54,616 nt of DNA from Mycoplasma testudinis ATCC 43263. Its GTDB lineage: Bacteria; Bacillota_I; Bacilli_A; Mycoplasmatales; Mycoplasmoidaceae. How positions within the stretch are numbered: position 1 is the first letter of the stretch; the number at the start of each line of letters is the position of its first letter. Of this stretch, positions 1-9,788 are shown piece after piece. Below the pieces are notes generated by a model, which was not told where the DNA came from, made no database searches, and saw only the letters and a program-made list of their open reading frames with translations. The stretch lies in contig NZ_JHXT01000009.1 in the NCBI RefSeq assembly GCF_000687795.1, forward strand, positions 1 to 54,616, in the 5' to 3' direction. A program made the position numbers and the translations under genes.

Positions 1-251
1 TCAATGAAACCATTCCGGCGATTGGAGTTTTCAGAACGCTCGTATTCGCTTCTTCCTAAATGTTCATCCATTTCGGCTTTAAGAAGTGCATTCAGTGGTT
101 CAGAAAATACTTCTGTCATTGATTTAATTAAACTATTGGCACTGCTAGCATCAAAAATATCTGGGTTTCCTAGTACCAATTGGTTAAATTGGTCCATTAC
201 TTTTCGATAATTTTCAGATTTAGGTGGTTTTGGAGTTATTTTCTTTGCCAT
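1..251 (-). CDS. IS256-family transposase, N-terminal part (cut by window edge)
   Basis: The minus-strand frame begins at the ATG at 251, behind a good ribosome site (AAGGAT), and runs off the left edge after 83 residues. It contains the N-terminal signature of Mutator/IS256 transposases, LLKAEMDEHLGRSEYERSE followed by NRRNG, where this family normally has a MDEHLGY-x-YERS-x-N-x-RNG block. The DDE catalytic residues lie further on and are outside the window. Upstream, about 270 to 310, the GTGTTAAA motif occurs twice on the minus strand and may belong to the terminal inverted repeat, but the other end cannot be seen. Identification is firm; intactness is unknown. Confidence 0.85.
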   Translation of the reverse strand, partial: MAKKITPKPPKSENYRKVMDQFNQLVLGNPDIFDASSANSLIKSMTEVFSEPLNALLKAEMDEHLGRSEYERSENSNRRNGFI

Positions 252-372
252 CTTGTTAATCATCCTTAATTAATTATTTGAATTTTAACACGATGCCAAT
301 TTAACACACTTATTTCATTACTACCTAGCTTACGAAAATTTTCAAAATTTTAAAAGTGAATTTAGATCCAAA

Positions 373-606
373 ATGTATCTTGAAAAGATAGGTTATAAAG
401 TTACCAAATCTACTGTTCTGTTGGACTCAATGTTTTCAGTTGATTTACTAGCCACGAAAGAAGATACACGACTAGCGATTCAAGTTAAGAAAGCTAAACA
501 TAACGATTTGAATCTTAGTAAATTGATTTCATGAAGTTACAAGAACAGATATAAGCCTGTACTGTTGCTAGTTTATCCTAGCAGAATTGTTTGAAAAAAT
601 CTTTAA
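373..606 (+). pseudogene. Restriction-endonuclease-like remnant (77 aa)
   Basis: With TGA read as Trp this frame encodes 77 residues and ends at TAA. It contains VDLLATKEDTRLAIQVKKAK, which resembles the D...(D/E/Q)xK core of PD-(D/E)xK nucleases such as Mrr-type enzymes; that is a motif impression only. The frame is open upstream of the ATG back to position 289, next to the probable outer end of the neighbouring IS256-type element, and no ribosome site precedes the ATG. I read it as the 3' end of a longer gene truncated by the insertion. A small intact gene of unknown function is the alternative. Confidence 0.4.
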
Positions 607-629
607 TATTTATTAAATCTATAAAAATT

Positions 630-657
630 ATACTATTACTTAGTAATAGTATTTTTT
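630..657 (+). terminator. Rho-independent terminator
   Basis: A perfect 10-bp inverted repeat (ATACTATTAC / GTAATAGTAT) with a 3-nt loop is followed by a run of T interrupted by one A. It sits 23 nt behind the stop of the nuclease-like frame and faces the 3' end of the lipoprotein gene, so it may also limit transcription entering from the other side. Confidence 0.7.
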
Positions 658-744
658 ATTTTAACGAGCCTTTTTTATTGATCTTGTAATTATGAGTTAC
701 AATAAAGCATAAACAAATTTGAGTTTTTTCTTACACTCAATTAG

Positions 745-2001
745 TTATTTCGGGACTATATTTTTATAAATATAGTAATCAAATTGTAATGTTTCAGGAG
801 TATCACCAGATTGAGTAGGAATTTCCTTAAAATTATTTATGGTTACATCAAAACCTTCAGGCAACGAAGGTGCCAAATCTTGACCAAAAATATCAGTTGC
901 TTTTTGTTGTAATGAGGCGTAATTATTTATTAAAGTTTTAGCATCATTTAAAGTCACTCCATCTTTGGCAGCTAAAAAGAATCCGCCACCTGTAACATTA
1001 TTATCTACTGTTACAGCGTCTTTTAAATCTTTTTGATTATTTGCTGGTGCTTTCAAATTAGTAGCAGTAACTGTCACCACACTATCAGTATTCTTTAAAT
1101 TCTGATCAGGTTTACCATTAAGATCCATCACCACGCCACTTGGATTCGTAATATTAAAACTAATGTCTAGTGTTCGTTTATCATCATGTGCAGTTGTTCC
1201 GGTTATTTGAAAATTATAGACATCGTTTTGCAATCGGAAGAAAGAATTTAGTAATTGCTTTTTGAAAGTAGCATTGATTGCATTTACAAGACCTTCATCT
1301 TTATTGTGTGGAGCAATATTTTGATCGATAAATTTCTTGGCCTCAGTTGGGGTTTGGGGCCCTATTGGGGTGTTACTAACATCTCCACCACTTGTAGTTC
1401 CAACCTTGGCGTAAAAGGCTTTTACATCTTGTTCTTGTTGGGCCAATGGTCTTGGAACTTTTTTGAAACCATCAATTGCAATATTGACTCCAGCATCAGC
1501 TTCGTTTTTGGAAACATTTCCATCTTTATCATAAAAATTAATACCATCAGTAACAACCAATTTAATCGTTAATTCACCTGCATTATCATCAACTGGTGTG
1601 GCAGCAGTGAAATCTGTTCCGTCAGTTTTGGAGGCTAATGTAAACTTTAAACTAAAACCCTTTAGGGATGGATCCAAATTTAAAATTTTATCATTCGTGG
1701 TTAGCAAAGAGTTTACCTTAGATAAAGAATCAACATCGGTTGCTTTAATGGAAGATGCTATGACAGATGAATCAACTGTTTGTTTATTTTGAAGAGTTAA
1801 ACCACTTGTATTAGTATTAACGCTATCGTAAAATGTTTTTATCCGATCATTCTGTGTTATCACGACATTCCCAGATGGAGAATTATCTTCCTTTGTTTCA
1901 GGTTTTTTAGTTTGAGAATTATTGTTGCCACAAGCACCTGCAATAACACCAACAACCGGTAGTCCTAAAGCTATGGCAGAGAATCATATTTTCTTTTTCA
2001 T
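745..2001 (-). CDS. Surface lipoprotein with internal repeats
   Basis: This 418-residue protein starts MKKKIWFSAIALGLPVVG (W from TGA) and continues VIAGAC, a lipobox whose Cys at about residue 25 would be lipidated, so it is predicted to be anchored on the outer face of the membrane. The start at 2001 is set by the signal peptide. The mature part opens with a Lys/Glu/Asn linker and then appears to contain two or three related blocks of about 110 residues, each starting near an FY motif (FYDSVNTNTSG, FYAKVGTTSGG) and ending in a beta-rich Asp/Asn/Thr segment; the layout resembles variable surface lipoproteins of mycoplasmas. No enzymatic motif is visible. Function unknown; adhesion or immune variation would be guesses. 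Confidence 0.8.
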
Positions 2002-2483
2002 AATTTTATTAAATCTCCCAGAATTATTCAATTTCACTTCAATTTATAAAAACAAATGAGAGTTTGGAATCAGACGTTTGTATTCAATAAATTTCAAAAT
2101 GCAACTTAAAATTATAGACACTAAAAATAAAAAATGTTTTTTGGTGTAACACCAATTGATTAACGGTATTTTTAACTAGATATTTTGTTTATAAACTTAT
2201 TTAATTTACAAAAAATAAAAATTAGTATATGCTAAACAATTTTTAGTGATTTGAACCTAAAAACCAATGGATAAAAATTCATAAATCAGAATAAAAATCA
2301 ATTTTAGTCCTCTTCTTATTGTTTGCCAATTAAACATATAATAAATTTATTTATAGCTACAGAATACAGACTTAAGAATTTATGTAAATTAATAAAAACT
2401 ACAAGTTTTTTAATCATCATCACAAAAAATAAAAATTGTTGTTTTTCCATCATAAATTTCTAAAAAAAGAGGAAAAATTTATT
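2002..2483. other. Gene-free AT-rich stretch with one small palindrome
   Basis: I see no gene in these 482 bases. The leader of the lipoprotein gene is at the left end, with a GGGAG ribosome site about 13 nt before its ATG. At 2141-2155 lies TTGGTGT-A-ACACCAA, a 7-bp perfect inverted repeat; read on the minus strand it is followed by a T-rich run, so it could end the transcript of the ATPase gene to its right, although the hairpin would be short. Confidence 0.5.
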
Positions 2484-3716
2484 TTAGTTAATTGCACTAA
2501 TTGGAATCGCATGAACTTTTTGAGAAATTGCATACAATTTTTCTGCAGTACAAATTACCGCACCTCTTCCTATTTGATATTTGCTTTTGTTCATTTTTTC
2601 AAAAGCTAAAACATCTTTTTTAGAGTATGTGGTACCAGATTTGATTTCAACTAAATTTAACTCACCATTTTTTAATAAAACTAAATCAATTTCACAGCCT
2701 GTTCGATCACGATAGTAATACAAACTTGGTGGCGCTATTTCTGCGTTTTCAAAAGATTTCAAAATTTCATTAAAAACGTATGTTTCTACAAACGCGCCAG
2801 GATTAGTTCTGGATAAAGTTTTTGAATCATGCTGCCCAGCCAAAAAACAAGCAAGGCCTGTATCTTTAAAATAAATTTTTTTACGTTTTAAAACACTTTT
2901 TTCAACAGATGATTCAAAATAAGGATCTAATAAATAAATAATATCTAGCACTTCTAAAATCCCTACTCAACTTACTAAAGTTTTTCTGTCAACAGATAAA
3001 TCCTTAGCTATGCTTTCATAAACTAATTCTTGTCCAGTGTGTAATGCAAGCAATTTAATAAAGTTCTGAAATGTTTTCAAATTCCTAATGTTGATTATTT
3101 CGTTTACGTCTCTTGACAAATATGTTTGCACATAATTTGAGTAAAATTGAAAAATTTTGGGATTTGTACTTGTAAAATTTTTTGGATAAGAACCTCTAAT
3201 AATCATTTCATAAAGTTTTTCTTTTGAAAAATTTTTATCTGTTCGCATCGCCATAATATTGGGATTTATTTCAAACGGAATTTCTTCCCTACCTGTTATT
3301 TCACTATAAGATAAAGTAGATAGATTTAATATTCCGATTCTTCCAGCCAGCGATTCTCTTAAATTTTTCATAAGAGTATACTGTTGTGATCCAGTGAGCA
3401 AATACATACCGCTGATATTCCCATCTTTTAATCTTGCATTGTTAACAATTGGAGCTATATATTCGAATAATTCAGGAACCTTCTGTATTTCATCGATTAT
3501 TAGAGGTCACCCGTGCTGCTCTAAGAAAAAACGCGGATCATTTTTAGCTTGATCATATTCGTATTTATCATCTAAAGAAACATAATTTCATTTATACTCT
3601 TCTTTAATCTGATTACAAAGAAACGATTTGCCAACTTGTCTAGCTCCTGTAATTAAGGTGACAGGATATTCGTTTATAGTATTAACCAGTTTTTGTTTGA
3701 TTGTTCTTTTGATCAT
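2484..3716 (-). CDS. AAA-family ATPase with C-terminal DUF4143-like domain (first copy)
   Basis: This 410-residue protein has an N-terminal P-loop ATPase domain (Walker A GARQVGKS at about 23-30; Walker B PLIIDEIQ near 75) and a C-terminal domain containing GCEIDLVLLKNGELNLVEIK, a PD-(D/E)xK-like pattern (acidic residue, then E-x-K). This is the AAA_14 plus DUF4143 architecture, common in many bacteria and of unknown cellular role. Three in-frame TGA codons are read as Trp. The start at 3716 lies just before the P-loop, as usual in the family. Three phased palindromes lie upstream at 3768-3829. A second family member sits at 51302-52597. It is not part of an operon. Confidence 0.85.
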
Positions 3717-3767
3717 AATTAAAATCCTATCTTATATTTTTATTTTATTATATAAAAAAGAAAAAAA

Positions 3768-3829
3768 TTCCTGAAAAAACAGGATTATACTCCCGAAAAG
3801 ACAGGAATTAATTCCCGAAAAATCAAGAA
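3768..3829. repeat. Three 18-bp imperfect palindromes, 22 bp apart, upstream of the ATPase gene
   Basis: Units start at 3768, 3790 and 3812. Each has the form TTCCYG-(6 A-rich bases)-CAGGAA, for example TTCCTGAAAAAACAGGAT and CTCCCGAAAAGACAGGAA. The exact 22-bp spacing, two helical turns, puts all three on the same DNA face. They lie 52 nt before the ATPase start codon on its 5' side, in the promoter or leader region, and so look like operator sites or serial RNA hairpins. Confidence 0.8.
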
Positions 3830-3887
3830 TTTATTTTTGTTTACTACTCAACAAGATCAAACTTTTAATGTCTTTGTTTGCTTAATA

Positions 3888-4421
3888 CTATTTTTTGTAT
3901 TTAATTTCTTCTAAATCTAAAAGCAGTTTTTTACGATCTAATCCGCCACTATATCCGCCAATGGTTTGATCGTGAGCAATTACTCGATGACACGGTACAA
4001 TTACTACAATTTTATTTTTAGCATTAACATTAGCAACTGCTCGATAACCATTAGGCTTATCTACCTTTTTGGCCAATTGCTTGTAGGAGATCGCTTCACC
4101 ATAAGGAATTTGAGTAATTGCATTTCACGTTTGAATTTGAAACGGCGTTCCTATAAATCCTAAAGGAATACTAAAATTTTTCAGTTTCTTAGCAAAATAC
4201 TTTAACACTTCATTTTTAGTTAATTCAATAATTGAATTAGTCTGATGTGTTATCTCTAAATTAAGAGTTCTGGCAATATTCTCTACTTCTTCGTTGCTAT
4301 CGACATCACAAACAAACTGTAAATAATACAATTTACGAATATTCGCCCCTACTTGCATTGCTCCTAGTGGTGTTTCAAAAGTTTGTAAATAAAAATACTC
4401 AGGGGCTAATTTATTTTTCAT
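3888..4421 (-). CDS. ogt: Methylated-DNA-protein cysteine methyltransferase
   Basis: The 177-residue protein carries the PCHRVI active-site motif near residue 138, whose Cys takes the methyl group from O6-methylguanine (or O4-methylthymine), and the family's helix-turn-helix segment upstream (TPFQIQTWNAITQIPYGE, Trp from TGA). It is a single-use DNA repair protein acting in the cytoplasm. Length fits the Ogt/MGMT family. It starts 2 nt after the stop of the membrane-protein gene at 4424-5479, so the two are probably co-transcribed after ftsH. The Cys distinguishes it from alkyltransferase-like proteins, which lack it. Confidence 0.92.
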
Positions 4422-4423
4422 AT

Positions 4424-5479
4424 TTAGTTAATTTTTACAATGGATTCAGAACTCTTGATTTCGGGTTGATCTAAAGTTTTCCCTTCTGATACTTTTTTAT
4501 TATTCAAAAGTTGAGTATCAATGATCGTTTTTAAATTTGCTAATAATTGTAAAAACACAATGTCATATCCTGCTTGTCTTCTTAAATTCTCAGCAAAATT
4601 AGAAATACTTTCGTGTAATTCTAATTTACTATTCATAAACATTAATGGCGCTGTTGCGATTAAATACGAAGCTGTGGGAGTATTAAAAAAATCATATTTT
4701 CTTGAAGTATGTGAGGGATTAAACAAAAATTGATCGATGACATCAAAATCTAATTCCTGTTGGTGATCATAATCCTCATTTTCCAAACCATAAACATGAA
4801 AACTTTCTGTTTTCCCTTGGGCTACAAGTTTTAAATTATTTACTAAAATGTTTTTATCGTCCGCAAAATTAAATGTTTCTCCTGCAAAATAAAAAGTGTT
4901 TTTTGAGACAGAAGCACATTTAACAACCACTATTTTTTTTACATTTCCTTCAACATTTATTAAATCTTTTCTATAAGGGCTTTGGTATAGTGAAAAAAAA
5001 TACTCAATACCTAAAGTTTTTTCATTTTTAAATTCTAATTTTAATCACTTTGAATTATCAATAAATTTATAAGCATTTGGGATTCATGAACTAACTTGGA
5101 GTGATCCATCCGGTTTAGGTAAATCAGGGATCTGAAAGTCTTTAACTTCAGGATTAGTCAAATAATGATTAAATAAAAGTTGCGTATAATCTCCCTTATT
5201 AAAGTGATTGTAACGATGACCTTTTAAAAAAGATAACAAAACAGTTAACAAAAACAAAATGACAGTCCCTGCAATTGTAATTGCAAGCAAGGGAATATAA
5301 GCTAGAGTTTGTTTTAAAACTAATTCGTTTACAACCAAAACAATTAATAAAATAACGATTATAAACATTAATATTTGAACAATGGTTCTAAAGTTTTTAG
5401 TATTTAAAACTAACCGATCTAACCAGTAAATATCTTTATTTTTATTTGTTTGTTTTTTATTTATTTTTTTCAAGTTCAT
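4424..5479 (-). CDS. Membrane protein of unknown function next to ftsH
   Basis: The 351-residue product has a basic N-terminus (about 30 residues), two adjacent hydrophobic helices (about 33-55 and 60-85, including ILMFIIVILLIVLVV), then a soluble region of about 260 residues with no motif I recognise. Two membrane passes would place both the Lys-rich N-terminus and the large domain in the cytoplasm. Two starts were considered: TTG at 5509 and ATG at 5479. I prefer the ATG, which follows GGAAAGAGT. Either way the gene overlaps the 3' end of the DhaL-like gene in another frame. M. genitalium also has an uncharacterised membrane protein beside ftsH, which may be the counterpart. Confidence 0.75.
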
Positions 5480-6089
5480 ACTCTTTCCAGTTTCGATAAA
5501 AACTTTCAATTAACAAGTAAATAAATAATGCACCACTATCATATAAACCAATCGCTCTTGTACCAAGATAACGCGCGGGTCAAACTTTACTTTTTAACAA
5601 CCGAGAATTTTCTAAAGCATTTTTGGCTGTTTTTTCTATTCCTTCTAATAATTGACTTACGGGTAGTTCTTTATTGAAATATGCTCAATCACAAACCGCA
5701 TACAGAACATCAAAAAAAGTTTTTTGATTCCGTGCTAATTTATTTTCAGCCGCTAATTTTCGACTACTTAAATACATACTGGTACAAATATTATCAACAT
5801 TATAAGGAAGTCCATGCATACTGCGTGCAAAATGCATCATGTAACCAGATATTAATACTGCAAAGTAACCTTCGACTTTTTTTAAAAATTTTTCGGTAAT
5901 AACAATTATTGCTTTTGATATTTCTTCAAATCTTATTTTATCAAACTCATATGATAGATCATCAAAGAAAGCTTTAATACGGGTGCCAAAATTTCCGCTT
6001 CCTATTTTGGCGTCTATTTTATTAAATATGGCTTCATCGTTATGAAACTCAAGAATTAGATTAAAGATATATTTTTTTAGTAAAGTCAT
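5457..6089 (-). CDS. DhaL-like protein with degenerate nucleotide site
   Basis: The 210-residue length and the two best motifs match DhaL/Dak2 domains (ADP-binding subunit of dihydroxyacetone kinases, also the N-terminal domain of fatty acid kinase FakA). Near residue 25 it has IDAKIGSGNFGTRI where the family has LDxxIGDGDHGxNM, and near the C-terminus ARYLGTRAIGLYDSGA where the family has ARYLGERSxGHxDPGA. Two metal-ligand Asp residues and the His are replaced (S, N, F), so phosphotransfer looks impaired. The start at 6089 gives the family length; a TTG at 6122 is possible, and neither has a clear ribosome site. It follows ftsH by about 80 nt and overlaps the next gene by 23 nt. No DhaK partner is in the window. 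Confidence 0.6.
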
Positions 6090-6172
6090 AAAGTGAATAA
6101 AAAATACGATGGCTATGCTCAATCGTATTTTATTTTATTAAATGGTTTTAATAAACCAATAATTTGTATATT

Positions 6173-8374
6173 TTATCGCGCACTACCTGAAGCTTGGTGA
6201 TTATCATCAACTGGGTCGTCTGTTGACATATTCATTTTTTTCATCTTAGCATCTTCAGCTGCTTTTTGTAAATCAATTGCACCTTGAGGCATCTTTTTAT
6301 GTTCGTGAATGTAATCAATATCTCGTTTTACAATAGTTTCTTGAATTAATAAGGTTTGAACAATTAATTCGTGTTCTTCTCGGTTAGATTCAATAATTTG
6401 TTTTGCAACTTCATATTGTTTCTGAATAATTTCGTTAATTACTACATCGATTGATTCAGCGGTTTTATCTGAATATAATTTGACATTTGGGTTAACAGCA
6501 CCTTCACTAGGAATAAATTGGGTCATTCCCAAACGACTCATTCCCAATTGTGTTACCATTGCTCGAACTATGTTAGTGGCTTTATAAAAGTCATTAGAAG
6601 CACCTGTAGTAATATTTTCGGCACCAAAAATCACTTCTTCAGCTGCACGTCCACCTAAGGCGCCAGCAACCATGTTTAATAAATCACTTTTACGCTTCAT
6701 TAACATTTCTGCATCCTTAGGAGTAGACAAAGTGTATCCACCTGCTTGACCACGAGGAATGATGGTAATCTTTTGAACTTCATCGGCTCCTTTTAAGTGC
6801 AGACCAACAATTGCGTGACCAGCCTCATGATAAGCAGTTAACTTTCGGTCTTGTTCACTCATTACTCGAGATTTTTTAGCAGGACCTGCCATAACCCGGT
6901 CAATCGCTTCATCTAAATCTTCCATTGTTATGGTATTACGTTTTGCCCTTACAGCCAACAATGTGGCTTCATTCAAAACGTTTTCTAGTTGGGCACCACT
7001 AAATCCTGGGGTTCTTCTAGCAATATCTTCAAGATTAACTTTACTTGATAAATTTTTATTCACTGCATGAATTTTCAAGATTGCTGTTCGTTCTTTCACA
7101 TCTGGCAATGAAACTTGAATATGGCGGTCAAACCGGCCCGGACGCAATAATGCATCATCTAGAACATCTAAGCGGTTTGTTGCAGCCATAACTACAACTC
7201 CAGTTCGACTACTAAATCCGTCCATTTCTGCTAACAACTGGTTTAAAGTTTGTTCAGCTACAGAATAATTAGACACATCTAATTTACCACGCTTCGAACC
7301 AACCGAGTCAATTTCATCGATGAAAATAATACAAGGTGCTGCTTTCTTTGCTTTATTAAACAAATCGCGAACCCGCTTTGCACCTACACCAACTAACATG
7401 TCTTCAAAAGCTGAACCTGTAACCTGAAAGAAAGGCACACCAGCTTCACCAGCAACAGCTTTTGCTAACAAAGTTTTACCAGTCCCTGGAGGACCATATA
7501 AGATAACCCCTCGCGGTGATCTTGCACCCATTTGAGCATAACGACCTGGGTTTTTTAAATAATCAACAATTTCGATTAATTCATTCTTTTCTTCTTCGAT
7601 TCCTGCAACATCTGCAAAGCGAACAGTGGATTTAGCAAGTTTTGCTTGAGATTTACCAATTGTAAAAACGTTGTCGGTTCCTTCACCGTCACCGCCTCCG
7701 CCTCCGCCAAGGCCACCCATACCGCGACGTAAGAAGCGGTAAATAAAGTAAAAAATAATAACGTAAAAAATCAAAGGGATAAGAGTTATAACAACATTCC
7801 CTATAATTGCTCCAGTAGTATTTGGAGTAGCTACTGTACCAATAGCAAATAAACGAGTAAGTTGTGCAGGAACAGAGGTTTGTCCAGCGGCAGGTCCAAA
7901 TACTTGAGGGGTCGCTTGACCTGTGATTGTAATTGTGCCTGCAGCTTTATCAATTATTAAATTAGCAATTTGATATTGACCTGCAATAGTTACAACTGGT
8001 TGAGCGCCTCCAGTATTAATAGTGGACCCACTAATAAAGTCTCCTGAAACAAAGACGTTATTGCCACCTATATTTAAGGCAATATTAAAGTGGTTAGCAT
8101 TTGTAAATGCTGTCGCAAAAGAAGAACCACCAAGATTTATATTAGATCTACTGCTAGCATTATTTATAAGAGCAGACAAATTGGTTCCATCCCAGCGAAC
8201 GTCACTAATTGAAACTGTTGGAGTTCCTGGTAAAGTGGCTACAACAATTAGCGCAATAATTATTCCAATAATTACTAATCAAATGATTGTACTAATAATT
8301 ATCGATCGCTTGCGTCTAGGATCCATCTTTGATTCAGTAATTTTCTCTCCTGAATTAGCTTTGGCTTTGGCCAT
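6173..8374 (-). CDS. ftsH: ATP-dependent zinc metalloprotease FtsH
   Basis: The 733-residue membrane protease degrades misfolded membrane and regulatory proteins. Seen in order: a cytoplasmic tail and first membrane helix (about 22-46, Trp from TGA), an extracytoplasmic loop of about 130 residues rich in Gly, Ala, Asn and Thr, a second helix (LIPLIFYVIIFYFIYRFL), a glycine-rich linker, the AAA module with Walker A GPPGTGKT, Walker B IIFIDEID and second region of homology, then the zinc site HEAGH and a C-terminal region. The start at 8374 follows AAAAGGAT. The outer loop is unlike the usual FtsH loop. It heads a transcript likely to include the DhaL-like gene. Confidence 0.97.
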
Positions 8375-8406
8375 TGAATTATCCTTTTTAAGTAAATAAA
8401 CAACAT

Positions 8407-8424
8407 AGTTAACACTGGTTAACT
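8407..8424. promoter_or_regulatory. Operator-like inverted repeat in the ftsH leader
   Basis: AGTTAAC-(4 bases)-GTTAACT is a perfect 7-4-7 inverted repeat between the probable ftsH -10 box and its ribosome site. It is not CIRCE (TTAGCACTC-N9-GAGTGCTAA), the HrcA operator of heat-shock genes. A regulator binding here, or a small leader hairpin, could control ftsH. Confidence 0.45.
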
Positions 8425-8442
8425 GATGAATTAAGTTTTTAG

Positions 8443-8448
8443 ATTATA
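8443..8448 (-). promoter_or_regulatory. Probable -10 box of ftsH
   Basis: On the minus strand this reads TATAAT, about 70 nt before the ftsH ATG, inside the gap between hpt and ftsH. A TTGTTA sequence upstream could be the -35 box, but its spacing of about 12 nt is short. Confidence 0.4.
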
Positions 8449-8547
8449 TATTAAATATATTAACAATAGAAATCTAAGAATTAAACAAATCGCTTTGAAA
8501 TTTTATTTAATTAGTAATTCGAATTAAAAAAACGAAAAGAAAAATTC

Positions 8548-9174
8548 TTATTTTTTAGTTTTGGCTTTACCTTTTGGCTCATAAACACTGCGTTTCAATG
8601 TTCCAATAAAAGGTAAATTTCTTAAATAGCCTTGGTAGTCCAAACCAAAACCAACCAAGAATTTATCTGGTAACTTATAACAACTATAATCGATTTTAAC
8701 ATCAACTTGGCGTTTTGTTGGTTTGTCCACAAAAGTCATTAAACTAACACTCTTTGCACCACGCAGTTTTAACATGTCTAAGACTAATTTAATGGTATTA
8801 CCAGTATCTACGACGTCTTCAACAAGTAAAACATGTTGGTCTTTAACACTGGTTGCTAAGTCCATTACTATTTTAGGAGCTCCAACCGCTTTAGTTTGAC
8901 CTTTAAACGAAGAAATAGTCATAAAGTCTAAAAGGACATCTGGCTTTACTTGAGAAATGAGCTTTCCAATAAAAGGAATACAGCCTTTTAAAATCCCAAC
9001 CATCAAGAACTTTTTATTTTTATATTTTTTATTAATTCATTGTGCTGCTAGCATACAGCCTTTTTCAACTTCTTCAGACGAAATAAGTAATTCGTCAATT
9101 CTTGGATCAAAATCAGTCATGCTTTGCGAAACTTTAACAACTTTTTTAGTGCTAGTTTTTTGCGATAATTTCAT
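8548..9174 (-). CDS. hpt: Hypoxanthine phosphoribosyltransferase
   Basis: This 208-residue enzyme makes IMP or GMP from hypoxanthine or guanine and PRPP, the main purine route in organisms without de novo synthesis. The PRPP motif VEDVVDTGNTI and the substrate segment DYSCYKLPDKFLVGFGLD are clear. The start at 9174 adds an N-terminal part across one TGA (Trp), giving family length plus about 15 extra residues. It follows ispF by 15 nt and precedes ftsH; the hpt-ftsH neighbourhood is conserved in many Firmicutes and mycoplasmas. The C-terminal tail is Lys-rich. Confidence 0.93.
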
Positions 9175-9189
9175 TTTGATCTACCCAAT

Positions 9190-9651
9190 CTATTTTTGCA
9201 ACATCACAATTACTTGGCAAGAAATTTCTTTTTTTGGTTCTTCGTAATGCTTTGCTTTAATGTTGATGTTTTTAATTTTTAATATCCGTTCAAGATTCTC
9301 AACTAATAAATATCTGACTGGGTCAATTTTGATGTGCTCAACCACTATGTTGATATCTATGTTTACTATTTGCCACTTAGGTTTTTCAATCATCTTCAAA
9401 GTATGTAAGAGAATTTTTTCTGAATCCATATCTTTTGTTTTTGGATCACTGTCTGCAAAGTAAACACCAACATCTCCAAATCCGGCCGCTCCTAAAAGAG
9501 CGTCCGAAATTGCATGAAAAACAACATCACCGTCTGAATGAGCTACAACACTGTAATCACACTGTACTGGCATTCCACCAATTTTAATGATATTGTTTTT
9601 CTTAGCTTTCAATAAGTGGCTGTCAAATCCTAAACCTACTCGGTATTCCAT
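9190..9651 (-). CDS. ispF: 2-C-methyl-D-erythritol 2,4-cyclodiphosphate synthase
   Basis: IspF cyclises CDP-methylerythritol 2-phosphate to the cyclodiphosphate and CMP in the MEP pathway to isoprenoids. The 153-residue protein has the metal-binding GFDSHLL (D-x-H) near the N-terminus and the AHSDGDVVFHAISDALLGA block with the third ligand His. The C-terminal stretch that usually reads TTTEKLGF-x-GR is replaced by a segment containing KHYEEPKKEI, so a normally strong motif is lost or rearranged. ispE, the preceding enzyme of the same pathway, is at 34348-35082. It is probably co-transcribed with hpt. Confidence 0.88.
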   Translation of the reverse strand: MEYRVGLGFDSHLLKAKKNNIIKIGGMPVQCDYSVVAHSDGDVVFHAISDALLGAAGFGDVGVYFADSDPKTKDMDSEKILLHTLKMIEKPKWQIVNIDINIVVEHIKIDPVRYLLVENLERILKIKNINIKAKHYEEPKKEISCQVIVMLQK

Positions 9652-9732
9652 GATATATAACTGCCCTGCTTTCTAAGTATTTCTTTTAGAATTACTCTGT
9701 TTATTTAAAAAATATTGAACAATAAAATCTCT

Positions 9733-9752
9733 AAAAATTGTTCGCAATTTTT
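9733..9752 (-). terminator. Terminator hairpin behind ptsH
   Basis: AAAAATTG and CAATTTTT form a perfect 8-bp stem with a tetraloop (CGAA on the minus strand), about 37 nt after the ptsH stop. T-rich sequence continues on the minus strand after the stem. The hairpin is symmetric enough to work in both directions, but only ptsH points into it. Confidence 0.55.
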
Positions 9753-9788
9753 TAATCTGTTATTTGTCTCTTAAATCTATTTAAAAAA

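Noticed and set aside
8407-8424. CIRCE heat-shock operator
   Set aside because: The sequence and spacing (7-4-7) differ from the 9-9-9 CIRCE repeat.
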